A stretch of 21,495 nucleotides of DNA from Sphacelaria rigidula. Its lineage: Eukaryota; Phaeophyceae; Sphacelariales. Positions within the stretch are counted from its first letter, which is position 1; each line of letters begins with the position of its first letter. Made by a program: the position numbers and the translations under genes. Of this stretch, positions 1 through 9,107 are shown in pieces. The notes beneath the pieces were generated by a model. It worked only from the letters and a program-made list of their open reading frames with translations. It searched no databases and was not told the DNA's origin. The stretch is taken from assembly GCA_964200075.2 (NCBI GenBank), contig CAXNAA020000413.1:1-21495 (forward strand), written 5' to 3'.

Positions 1-110
1 ATTTTGCACCAATGTGCGAGGTAAGAGTTTTGTCCATTAATGATGCAGACACACCCGGCCGCTGAAAGCCATGAAAAGCCTACTCTCTATCGTATCGTAG
101 ATTCTCAATA

Positions 111-950
111 TCACGAAAACATTGTTACCATTAAATAGACGTCGCTACTGTTGGACTGTCTTTTGGAACGACAGTCTCGCATATGGTGACCAGGCTTACC
201 ACAGGAAAAACATTTTCCCGCGAATCGTGTAGGAGTTGAAGAATTATTAGTTGATGATGTCGCTATCATGGCAGAATCTCGACCGCGTACTCTTTTCGAC
301 AAAATTCCGCGTGCGACGCGATTGGAATACATATTCCTCATTGTCACTCCGATGTCGGAGATGCTGAAGTCAGGATCGCGCTCCGCATCATACTTGATCC
401 GATCATAGTCATCTGTCGAACCTTCCACCACGATATCCGTAAGCCTTTCATCTGATATAGGTTCACCCATGTACACCAGCTGGTCACGCAGTTCGTAGAC
501 CTTGGTCAGGAACACGTCAGAATCTTGCGCAGGTGACATTTCGATGTTATCTAGCTGACGCATAAGAATACGTCGCCGTTGCTTCGAAGAGTTGTCGTAT
601 TTACCCACCAGTGCCTCCCATGCAATTTTACCATTCGGTCTTGCATCGCCCTTCGGCTCGAAGCTTAGAAGAAAACGGCCCGCTGGGCCTAAAGTTGTCA
701 AGTAAAGAATATTGAACAACTGTTCATTACAGCGATCCCAATTCTCGATTTCAGGTCTGTTGGCCACAATTCTCACATGAGTGTCCTCCTGGGATAAGTC
801 CACTCCGCCACCAGCCGGGTCCTGAACTGAATCTCGTGTTGCTGGATCTCTTGGTTCTGCTGCTTCTTCTGATGCAGACGGTGCTGACCGATGTAGTCTC
901 AAGTCGAAGGTTGATGACCTGATGCCCTGGTCGCGAATCGAAGGCTCAAA
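111..950 (-). pseudogene. gag: Ty1/copia Gag fragment, 5'-truncated
   Basis: Gag is the structural nucleocapsid protein of a Ty1/copia LTR retrotransposon. The reading frame is open from 1217 to 111, but only about 950-111 looks like Gag; the part above 950 is antisense to the gypsy fragment. A UBN2-type Gag core is visible (AWEALVGKYD near 630-600, then a PAQDSDVF-type stretch, then RDQLVYMGEPISDERL around 495-445). A canonical CCHC zinc knuckle follows (CFSCGKPGHHMRDC, codons 171-212). The frame stops at 111, shortly after the knuckle. No protease DSGA motif is visible in the remaining 110 bases, so any pol part lies off the left edge or is lost. The usual Gag N-terminus, leader and 5' LTR are missing because the sequence is cut at the junction with the plus-strand gypsy fragment. 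Family assignment rests on motif recognition only. Confidence 0.8.
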
Positions 951-1634
951 GGGCTTAGCCAGTATGTGTTGATCATGTTTGCGATCAAAACTCCGCCGTA
1001 TCATATGACGGTCGAGGATGCGGACGCACCCCTGGAACGCGTTGAGGTAGATAGGATTTCGGGTCATCAACTGGTTCGCGGTCGTGGAGGTAAGATAGCG
1101 GTAATGTATCAAACACATTGGAAGGATATCATGCGTGTTACATGGAAGCGTGAGGTTGATTTGCGTCATTTTCATCGGGAAATATTGCTCTACTGGGTAG
1201 GAGATACCGTCCAACACCGCCCGTTGAATAAGAGATATCGGTCGATGCGCAAGGGAGCTGCCGCTCGGGCATTGGCACGTGAATACTCAGCGCGGTTTGT
1301 TGTGACAGGCTTTAGCCTTCTTTCGCGTTCACAATACATGCAGTGTTTTCACGGAAACCGATTGCCGAAAGGGGCGTATTTTTGGTACAGTGCCTTGGAT
1401 TCACTGTGGTGGTTGGGAAAATTTCATTTGGTCGATCCTGCGTCTGACCACTTCTACGTTATCCGTTTCCTTGATGACCCGAGCCCCCCTAAGATTCGCT
1501 TGGATGATGCTTACTACACCGAGGAGCGGACCGCTCGGAGGGGACCCTGGTGCCTACAACGATACGACCATGGCGAACTCGAAACAGTCGTGCTACGGAA
1601 CACCGACACCGCTTGGGATGCAGATGACTCATGA
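951..1634 (+). pseudogene. pol: Ty3/gypsy pol 3' end: integrase C-terminus with chromo-like domain
   Basis: This is the last ~228 codons of a gypsy-type Pol polyprotein, ending at TGA 1632-1634. Homology to the integrase end of the large minus-strand element begins at GLSQYVL (about 951). It runs through a shared PPYH motif, a chromo-like domain (ISGHQ, RGRGGKIAVMY, HW, then WKREVDL; about 1044-1196) and an aromatic module (GAYFWY, LWWLG, IRFLDDP; about 1371-1490). It ends in a terminal RRGPWCLQR-type motif. By eye the two copies are roughly 45-50% identical in protein, so they belong to different lineages. Everything upstream (gag, protease, reverse transcriptase, integrase core) is missing, so this is a 5'-truncated relic. 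Its frame is intact over the preserved part. Chromo domains in such integrases are known to guide insertion into chromatin; that role is inferred here. Confidence 0.85.
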
Positions 1635-1727
1635 TGCATCCGAGTCTGCTTCCCCAGTCACGTTGCGCAGTGTACCGCGTTCGAGTTGTTTGTCTTGCAC
1701 CGTAGCGTCGTTGGAAAACCATGTGTT

Positions 1728-2040
1728 CCCCCCCCCTCCCCCCCCTTCATTTTTTTCGTACTGATTAGCCCAGTACTTGTAGCGGTTGATGTTGTGTTTC
1801 GTATTTGGTTTTTGGTCTTTTGTTTTTGTTTTTTTGTATTTTGTCTTTGTTTTGTTTTTTGTAGGCTTGGACCCTGATTTTGTGTTTTGGTTTTCTTTGT
1901 TTTTGCGTCATTTGTTTTGATTTGTCTTTGTCTTTGTTTTTGTTTCGTTTTTTCTCTTCTTTTCTTCTCTTTTTGCCTCGTGCTTTGTTTTCAATTTTTT
2001 GTGTTCAATGGGTAATTTTCTTGGTTAATCCTGGGTTCAT
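1728..2040. repeat. C-run followed by T/G-rich low-complexity tract
   Basis: An almost pure C run (1728-1745, one T) is followed by T-rich and then TTTTTG-type low-complexity DNA to about 2040. It starts about 95 bp after the gypsy pol stop codon, so it is probably the 3' untranslated part of that relic. Small open frames here are products of base composition. Confidence 0.75.
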
Positions 2041-2054
2041 CTGGTAGAGTACAA

Positions 2055-2880
2055 GTGACGACCGTTCCATTCCTGACCCCGAGTCTGGAACCTTGAACCT
2101 CTGTCCTCCGCGGCGTACATTCACAACCATTCCGTCTACTAGAACAGTTGCCACGAGTTATTTATTTCTTCATTGTTTTGATTATATGCACATCTTGTCT
2201 TGCTTTGTTATTACATGGTTTTATTTTGACTTGTTTGTTTTGATGGAAGAGTTTCCGGAGCAAGCGCTAGCCATACCTGACGCATACGTCTGGAATATTT
2301 GCGCTCTTGTTCAATCGCTCCGCACGCGAACACCGCCTCCCTCTTCGGGACCGGTCATGACGTGCCTTTTTCTGTGTCATACGTTGTCGGTATTTTATTT
2401 TTTATTCTTGTCGTTTCGGTTGAGAGTTTCAGGAGCGAGCGCTGCATATATCTGACCTCCCCGTCTGGAATAATTGCGCTCTTGCCCAACCCCTCCGTAC
2501 ACACATACCGCCTCCCCCTTCGGGATCGGTCGTGACGTGTCCCCTTTTTGTGTGCGTACCACGCTAGTTTTGCATCAACATGGGCGATAGTAGCCGAAGC
2601 AGAATGCCTGAAATGTTTTGACCTTCTTGATTGCAACTTTTGACCCTACTTGCTTCATACACACGATAACCGCTCCCGTTTACAAGAACAGTTGCCACGT
2701 GTTGTTTCTCTGGTTTATGTTGTGGATATTTCGTTTTTGCTGTTACCCAGCGTGCCCCTGGTTTTTTGTTTATTTTTGGTGTTGATTTCTGCGTCTATGT
2801 CGGGAATTTGCCACGAGTGCTGCACCGTTCCTGACCCTTAAATCTGGAACACTTGGCCTATTGTTTTTGCGAATCCTGCG
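2055..2880 (+). repeat. Diverged tandem array, about five units of 175-210 bp
   Basis: The two best copies are 2249-2366 and 2424-2543 (offset 175 bp). Both share GAGTTTC, a GCGCT core, GTCTGGAATA, TTGCGCTCTTG, a CCGCCTCC stretch and a TGACGTG end. Weaker relatives lie at about 2060-2160, about 2610-2710 and 2822-2860. The word TCTGGAA recurs at 2084, 2289, 2464 and 2843. AGAACAGTTGCCACG occurs at both 2141-2155 and 2685-2699. T-rich spacers separate the units. The array follows the gypsy pol fragment, so it is probably a 3' untranslated repeat of that element; a local satellite is the alternative. Confidence 0.6.
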
Positions 2881-2899
2881 ACGTGTAACCAACCTCGTT

Positions 2900-5040
2900 T
2901 ATAGGAGGGTCACGGGTGATGCGACGCGATGATCTATACTTGGTGGTTGGTAAGTTACAACGAGGTCACCACTGACCACGTCGTACATAGCGGTGTTACT
3001 TTTGTCATCAAGTCGCGGTATAATCGGTTGAGAACATCTCCTCATACAGGATCATCACGTATCATGATAAGGTAGATTGCTCTTCCGGAACTGTCCGTTC
3101 CGCCATGTCGATATTCGACCGTTGGTACAGCCTACAGGCTCAGAGTTCGCCACTCGCTATTTTCTTCTGTCACTTTCACCAGTTTTTTGCGTGCAATTAC
3201 TCGCCCCTAAAATCGGTCGGTGGTGTTTTGTTTTCATCAGGGATTTTTGGACAAATAACGTGAGGGTACAACCGGCTGTGTTTTTTACTCCAGTTTGTGT
3301 TCGAGCCAATCCAGTTTTAGTCCGAACGGACAAATACTGTGAGGAGTGGGCTGCGTTGGTCCTCTCTGTCCAGTGTATTTGACGTGGCTCAGAAACGTGT
3401 TGGGCAATCCGCCTCGGAAATACGTAGTAGGCCCGAAGGTTTTGTATTGACTCCACCACGTTTCTTTTGACGTGTACGGACACCTGACCTCACAAACCGG
3501 TCGGTTGTTTTCGTATCGTCGTGTGAGAAAAAAACAAATGCTGTACGGCTGGGTCATCAATCAGACGCCCCAAGCAAGTCGTTGCTTTCACAAACATGTA
3601 CCGACAGATAACTCACGTCAAACGGGTTGATATGTCCGTGTCATGCTAACTAGTATTTTCTATCAACGTATGATTTTCGCGGGAAACTACCAATTCCGCG
3701 ACGAAATCGGCTGTACATTGTTAGCCTTTTGCTTATTGACTGGGAAAAGTGATTAGCATGAACTTGGTTATCGAAGTGATATAATGCCTTGGCGGGCTTG
3801 CTCGTTTTCCCACCAATGACCTAAAACAAATCGGACATCCGGAAAAGAGTGAACTCTCTTTTCATCATATAGTTATGGCAGGGAAGGATAATCGTTTCAA
3901 AGGTAGGTCTCTGATTTCCTGTGGCTATCCCGGAAATGCTCACGACATTCTGAAGACACCGTATTTTGTGGTACATGGTTTTGATCGTTGATTTTGGATT
4001 TGATTTATTTCCCATGACTCCGTCTGAAGAGCTCACGGAACATGAGGAAACTGAATCATTGTATGGGTTCGATTTTTTTTTCTCTTTGCTTTGTGCTTGT
4101 GTTTGTACTTTCATTGTTTTGTGTTGAGCGCCCCTTCCCGTTCCCCGGACCAAAGAGGACTCGATCTTCAAATGGAGTTTCAGTTTTCTGTGGTGTTGGA
4201 GAGGTGTGGCTTGATGCAAGTTCGTCCCTTCTGAAAAGTGACTGCACTTGAACGATGCAGGGGGGGCTAATGTGATGGTGAATGACTGAGTGCCTGAATT
4301 AAACTAGTTCTTTAGGATTTGCAAATGATCCCCAGAAACGACCGACGGTATGGAAAGATTCTAGTCGAATGTGTGTTGTATTAGGCAGGATTTGGATTGT
4401 GTTTATTCGTTGACGCAGCTGCTTGAAGCAGGGTACTATATTGTATACCCGATTAGCCTCGTGTACCTGCTGCTGCTACAGCTTTGATTGGCTAAAGGCA
4501 CGGCGCGTCACGGTGATTTTGTATTATGACAAGGTTGTAAGCGGGGCAGGAGGACGTACTGACAGAATAGCTCTCTCTTGCTGTTGTACCTCGCCTACCG
4601 AGGTCACTCGAACCATTGACCAGTGTTCAGGCCTCATTGGATATAAAGAAGAGCTTTTACTCGTCATCTACTCATCGATCTCCTGTCTTCAGTGTCGCGA
4701 GTCCACAGCCTTGGCGTGAGTCTTAGCTGTGCTGTACGATCACCCTCATCCACGATTGATATTGTATTCTGGCTTCGGGGCTGTGTGGTTTTCCCCTTTG
4801 TCAGCTGGGCTTTTGTATTGAGAGATTGAAACAGAAGTTTGAATCAAACAAGTCGAAGGATTGCTTGCTGACACCTCACAAGGGTGTGGCTTGCTTGCGT
4901 TCGGCGTATACGGTTTTACTAGTCTGCGGTATTGCCTATATCGCCACACATCTGCCCTGCCAATTTGCGTCCAATGTGCGTCGCATCTTGTGGTGGCAGA
5001 TAGGGCCAACAGTCATGGGCGCTACCTCACCCAAGTCGCC
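2900..5040. other. Intergenic stretch with no recognisable gene
   Basis: Open frames here are all under about 135 codons. None shows a family motif, and they overlap on both strands. There is T-rich DNA at 4069-4130. A short direct repeat (GGACAAATA followed by GTGAGG) starts at 3249 and 3328. I cannot place an LTR for the upstream gypsy relic. A purine-rich stretch followed by TG near 2902-2920 would be one place to look, but I found no second copy to support it. Confidence 0.5.
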
Positions 5041-5051
5041 ACGAGGAGGGT

Positions 5052-5107
5052 AGTCCATCTGGATTAGGCATATTTTTTCAAGGGGATTGATGCCGATTCA
5101 ACAGGTG
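5052..5107 (+). repeat. Degenerate direct repeat, left copy
   Basis: This ~56-bp sequence matches 5673-5731 at roughly 75% by eye. The copies share AGTCCATCT at one end and TTGATGCCGATTCA followed by AGTGAC or GGTGAC at the other. The two copies flank the perfect hairpin at 5339-5422, about 620 bp apart. Confidence 0.6.
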
Positions 5108-5338
5108 ACTTGCTCTCACCGTTTAAGGGCCAATGTGGGTGGTTCAGCGTTCAGAACATGTCGATGAGGTGTATTATTGACAAGGGAAGCGGGCTGCCAT
5201 AAATGAACGGGCCCAGCGATGAAGTGTGCGACAACAGCGGCCGCAGATCCTATCAATACGGTTTCGACAACATCATGTCACCGGGGTGAGTTTGAAGCCC
5301 AGCGTATTGTGCGTTTCATGACCCTTTTGCAACCCATG

Positions 5339-5422
5339 GACGATTCTTGTTTTTGTGAATCGGCATCATTTTCACACATTTTCGAGTCAAAATGATGCCG
5401 ATTCACAAAAACAAGAATCGTC
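5339..5422. repeat. Perfect 34-bp inverted repeat with 16-bp loop (foldback)
   Basis: The left arm (5339-5372) and right arm (5389-5422) are exact reverse complements, with a 16-bp loop at 5373-5388. Outside the perfect arms the symmetry continues imperfectly, for example AACCCA on the left against TGGGTT on the right and TTTTG against CAAAA. The whole imperfect hairpin spans about 5318-5442. The arms contain TGATGCCGATTCA, which also occurs at 5088-5100 and 5712-5724. Arms this well matched suggest recent formation, gene conversion or selection. Confidence 0.9.
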
Positions 5423-5530
5423 GGTGGGTTCCAAAATGTCGTGGGGAAAAGATGCGTTCGTTCTATTCACTGCTGCTTGATTGATTGAATAAGTTTCTCG
5501 CTGTACCGACTGTGCCGTCATGTATTACCA

Positions 5531-5545
5531 CACGGCATTGCCGTG
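5531..5545. repeat. Short perfect inverted repeat
   Basis: CACGGCA and TGCCGTG flank a single T. A 15-bp palindrome like this could be chance; no function is proposed. Confidence 0.5.
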
Positions 5546-5672
5546 GGCTGTGATTGTGGAGTGTACTGCACTGTGCCCTAGGATACGACGGTACGACGGT
5601 GCCTAAGATGATGTACTGCCTGCCTGCTCTTTGCTTCACTATCAGTAGAATTAGCCCCTAGACGGTGAGAGC

Positions 5673-5731
5673 AGTCCATCTTGACCGTGCATACTTTTCT
5701 CAAGTGAAAATTGATGCCGATTCAGCAAGTG
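5673..5731 (+). repeat. Degenerate direct repeat, right copy
   Basis: This is the partner of 5052-5107: the same AGTCCATCT start and TTGATGCCGATTCA near the end, with a few small indels. It lies to the right of the perfect hairpin. Confidence 0.6.
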
Positions 5732-5953
5732 ACCAACCCTTACGCTCAAAGGGTTAACCCTTGGGCCGCTCCTTGTAACAGATGGAAATAAAAATCTGGA
5801 GAAGTGACTTTTCGGAGCTTTGGCGTCGTTCACGCCCCAAAAGAGAGCTAGGCTGAGTTTGACATCGTGGAATGACTTGCTCTACTAGTTGAGGCGGTCC
5901 CGGGACATCTTCCCGTTTTCCGGTGGCCGCAGTTTTCATTTCGGCCAAACGAG

Positions 5954-6052
5954 TATTTTTGTCGAAGAACGGTGAAAAACAGTCAAGCCCAGACAAAAAT
6001 TGGCAATTTTTGGTAGATTTGACTGTTTATTACCATTTTCGGACAAAAGTTC
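5954..6052. repeat. Imperfect inverted repeat, arms about 48 nt, almost no loop
   Basis: The core is tightly paired: AAACAGTCAA (5977-5986) with TTGACTGTTT (6019-6028), and CAAAAATTG (5994-6002) with CAATTTTTG (6004-6012) around one G. Weaker symmetry continues outward (TTTTTGTCGAA against TTCGGACAAAA), and perhaps as far as GGCCGCAG near 5925 and GTGCGGC near 6100. It looks like an aged foldback or MITE-like element. No gene is associated. Confidence 0.7.
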
Positions 6053-6598
6053 TGGTTTTGTTCAGATCGAAGCCCAGATCTTCGCACAGGTAAAAAGTGC
6101 GGCGGTTCTGGAAGTGGTTTATAGTCCAATATCTGTACTGCTGCGGACCAGACACACAGAGGTAGCACAGCGCCGATACACCTAGCCACAAAACCCCAAG
6201 GATAGACATTCACCACTCACGCGCATTAGCTCAAGCGCTAGCTCTTCATCATCTACACACGACAGCCTGTGTTTGACGGAAATCCGTCCAGTATTAGATG
6301 AAAGGCGACGGCGTGCGTGTCAAATAGCAACCGAAAACGTGCTGTTGCTGACTGTTTCTGAGCGTGTGCTGTGCGCGCGTCTCACACAAATCATCTTTCT
6401 CACTGGATTCTCAACTGATTTGAGCAAGGTCACGCACGGCGTGCTCAGCTGATGAGCAGCTATGAGTGGAGTGGTGTGTTTTGGTTTGGGTGGGCAATGC
6501 GATCCTCAGGTTCACGTATGATTGTCTTGACTTGTCTATCAAGACTTCGGTTATGCCTCTGTCAACGGCATGTTTTGTGTTCCCGTTCGAGGTGTCAC

Positions 6599-6624
6599 AA
6601 AATCACTTTTACAAAAGTGATTTT
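6599..6624. repeat. Perfect 12-bp inverted repeat
   Basis: AAAATCACTTTT and AAAAGTGATTTT are separated by AC. A near-palindrome of the same word (AAAAGTGATCATTACTTTT) lies about 90 bp downstream, near 6700-6718. The two may bound a small element, but this is only suggestive. Confidence 0.7.
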
Positions 6625-6860
6625 TTGGCACTTTTCGGGGGGCAGGGTGATATCGCAGCAACCAATTATCGGTCGTTTCTCACTAAAGAGATTTCTTGAA
6701 AAGTGATCATTACTTTTGATAAGACCCCGCCTCAATACTCCAAACTTCCATGGTCGTGTTTCGTGTTCCTATTTCGTTGCGGGTATGATAAGTAAAATGT
6801 TCCATTTTATCATATTTATTTATAGGTGGTTCTATATCTATGTTGTTTTCAAACATGTGC

Positions 6861-7058
6861 CTGAGGCCGTGTCTTATCAAATTGTTTCCGTGTCGAAAAC
6901 GTGCGGTCGAATCGAATTCGCTCGTTTCTGATTCGTCCACGCTGCTCGTTTCCTCAGATGGTTGAGAACATGAATGCCGTGAACGTATCAGGTACGAGCA
7001 AAATCGATTCCACCGTACGTTTTCGAGTCGAAATGTTTTTGATAAGACACGACCTGAG
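6861..7058. repeat. Imperfect inverted repeat, 65-bp arms (MITE-like foldback)
   Basis: The left arm (6861-6925) and the reverse complement of the right arm (6994-7058) align without gaps, with about 13 mismatches (roughly 80% identity). Shared blocks are GTGTCTTATCAA, TCGAAAACGT, GAATCGA and GCTCGT. A 68-bp spacer separates the arms. The word TTTTGATAAGAC also occurs near 6714, outside the arms. No transposase or other gene is seen. Confidence 0.8.
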
Positions 7059-7149
7059 ACTAGTACACTTGTACAGCGTGCAACCGGTACCAGTAGTTCG
7101 ACAAGAGTTTCAATGTCGACTCACCCTAGATAATGTGGAAAGAGGTGGC

Positions 7150-7183
7150 AGCTCGTAGCTTGTAGCTCGTAGCTTGTAGCTTG
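7150..7183 (+). repeat. 7-bp tandem repeat (TAGCTYG, about five copies)
   Basis: Alternating TAGCTTG and TAGCTCG units form a short minisatellite of 34 bp. Confidence 0.85.
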
Positions 7184-7189
7184 CCGGGC

Positions 7190-7939
7190 GAAAGGCCAAC
7201 GGCAACAATGCCCTGTGTCCAGAGGCTACAACGCCCTACTACTGCTGTATCATCATAAGCGCAGTGGCATTTATTTGTTGTTTTCGTGCATGGATTAGGG
7301 TGTAGTAGGTGTGCGTGTGTATGTCCTAGCTCTGTGTACTCGTTCCTGCTGAAAAGCGGCGCAATTCGTCCGGGACTGTCACACACAGACGTGACGGACA
7401 AATCTGGGGTGTGGTTGCATATATCCGGCTCATATGCGAAAAAAAAGGAAAGAAAGAATTCAAGCTAAACTGCTGGTTCGTCTTCCTCCGTTACCCCAAG
7501 CTAAATCTCAACCTCTGTGACCTATTTGATACATCGACCCTTCCACAATCCCCCTCACATTAGCCTAGATTATTCACAATCGTACCCGTCCCACAAACCG
7601 CAGATCCCGCTACGCTCCGATCATCCACTTAGGGCCATCCCCACCTGCCTCAAACCCTAGTTTTCCTCACATAACTTTCTTCACCCTCTCAAGTGGTAGA
7701 CAAATCTTATCTAAATACCGGTTATCATTATGATATTCGCAACAAACGATTGTTTCCGATCGTTGCGTAATACCTCTGCTGGATACGAGTATACATTCGG
7801 AAACGCAACCAGTGGGTGTCAAAGACTACGCAGCTAGACCTGGACGTGTAATGGGGTGATGGCGGAGTACACGTCGACTCAACGAACAACGCACAACGGT
7901 GTGTTTACATAAACAATGGTACTTTTGATTGGAAAGGCG
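7190..7939. other. Intergenic stretch with no recognisable gene
   Basis: Only short overlapping frames are present, with no motifs. This is the left-hand target DNA of the large retrotransposon. An A-rich patch lies near 7439-7458. Confidence 0.5.
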
Positions 7940-7943
7940 CCGG
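7940..7943. other. Target-site duplication, left copy (CCGG)
   Basis: CCGG lies immediately outside the left LTR and is repeated at 20579-20582 immediately outside the right LTR. It is 4 bp, one shorter than the 5 bp most common for Ty3/gypsy. Four matching bases could be chance, but the position is exactly right. Confidence 0.7.
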
Positions 7944-8352
7944 TGTTGTAGTGTTGAGCAGGATGCACCCTCTTGGTGCAAGCCAGTCGGGTCAGAGGTC
8001 AGATACGTCGGAGGCCAACGCTGACAGTTCTGTCCTCACAAGGGATCGGGCTACAGACGTGTCCAAATGAGTCAACACCACAATAGCTTCACGCAGTAAG
8101 CTATACCCACTTAGTACAAAAGACTCTTGTTCACTCGTATTCGTTATCGCTCCTTTCAATGCTCTCTCAGCTGCTCTCCGGCTATAGCAATGGCTTAACA
8201 ATCGGCTCCACCCGGGCGCGTACATAGCAGGAGGGCTCGAGGACGCATCTCTGTACTTTTTATCAGTCTCACATCCGGCCTAGTCAAGCTTGATCAGACC
8301 CGCAACTATAGAATCCCAGATTCGATCATATACGCCTCCTAGCTTTATGAGA
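7944..8352 (-). repeat. 3' LTR of the gypsy element (409 bp)
   Basis: This matches 20176-20578 along its whole length. It begins TG at the outer edge, but its inner edge reads GA where the other LTR has CA, a point change in the terminal dinucleotide. It carries 6 extra bases near 7990-8000. A TATA-like run (GATAAAAAG, minus strand, about 8253-8264) is conserved with the other copy. Confidence 0.93.
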
Positions 8353-8363
8353 CTCGCCCATCC
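8353..8363 (-). promoter_or_regulatory. Candidate polypurine tract
   Basis: Directly next to the inner edge of the 3' LTR the minus strand reads GGATGGGCGAG, 9 purines of 11. This is the expected place for the plus-strand DNA primer of reverse transcription. The tract is short and interrupted, so it is only a candidate. Confidence 0.4.
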
Positions 8364-9107
8364 AGAAGAACCCCAATTACAGTTGCGATGAAAATCTCGA
8401 AAAGCAACGAAAATCGAGGTGTTTCTCCTCGTCAAGTCATGAGAAACAAGGAAGGCGAACTCGATGCCATAAACGCACTCGGCCATAGTGGCTAAAAAAA
8501 GTAAGGTACACCCCACACGACGAGGGCAACATCCACTCCGTTGCCCGAACCTCCCACACCTCAAACAAGGTAAGCGGAATCTGCTACCAAAAAGCTCAAG
8601 TGCGCTTGAAGACGCCACAATGCTGCTGCGGGCTGGCGAACTCGACAGACGAACATAAAAATGCTTCGGCGTGCTAGCCAAAACAAAGAGGCAAAAGGGA
8701 AATCATACCAGGGGTACAACGTCTACGTGGGTACCAAGGTCAACCGCCAAAAAATGCATCACATGCGGCGAGCACGTGGCGGCTGAGGAAAGCAAGGGAA
8801 TCAGCAACTCCAAAACTGCAAGCGGTCCAGCGTCAGTCATACAAACCAACAGCCAAAATGCGAAAAGCTCCAGTAGCCGAGGATGGAGATGCGCCTGGCA
8901 AGGTCCAGTCGTGGTCAGACGTTGGGCGCTGAGGAAGCTCCGGTTGCAAGGTGTTGAAGGAGTTGGCGGGCGGCCTGGTGTGTCCTGAGTGATTGGAGAA
9001 GGGGAAAAAACAAAAATGTATATTTATCTAAAATACAGCGACAGAGGAAGAGAAGAAAAGAAAAAGGGAAAACGTCGAGGAGGAGGAGGGAAGAGGGCTG
9101 TGTAAGC
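8364..9107 (-). other. 3' untranslated stretch of the gypsy element
   Basis: About 745 bp lie between the inferred native end of pol and the polypurine tract. Just after pol the minus strand is strongly pyrimidine-rich (about 9010-9105). A 133-codon frame (8280-8681, minus) runs on into the LTR; I recognise no domain and see no second copy to support it as an extra gene. Confidence 0.55.

Noticed and set aside
2900-3000. A 3' LTR of the plus-strand gypsy relic starting near 2908.
   Set aside because: The purine-rich run and TG are present, but no second LTR copy or terminal CA can be paired with it.
3821-4219. A 132-codon minus-strand frame as a host gene.
   Set aside because: No motif, low-complexity Lys/Ser-rich middle from T-rich DNA, and no sign of exon structure.
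7150-7183. The TAGCTYG repeat as a CRISPR-like array.
   Set aside because: Units are 7 bp with no spacers; it is a simple minisatellite.
8280-8681. An extra gene (env-like) between pol and the 3' LTR.
   Set aside because: The frame has no signal peptide or transmembrane pattern and runs into the LTR; no homologous copy supports it.
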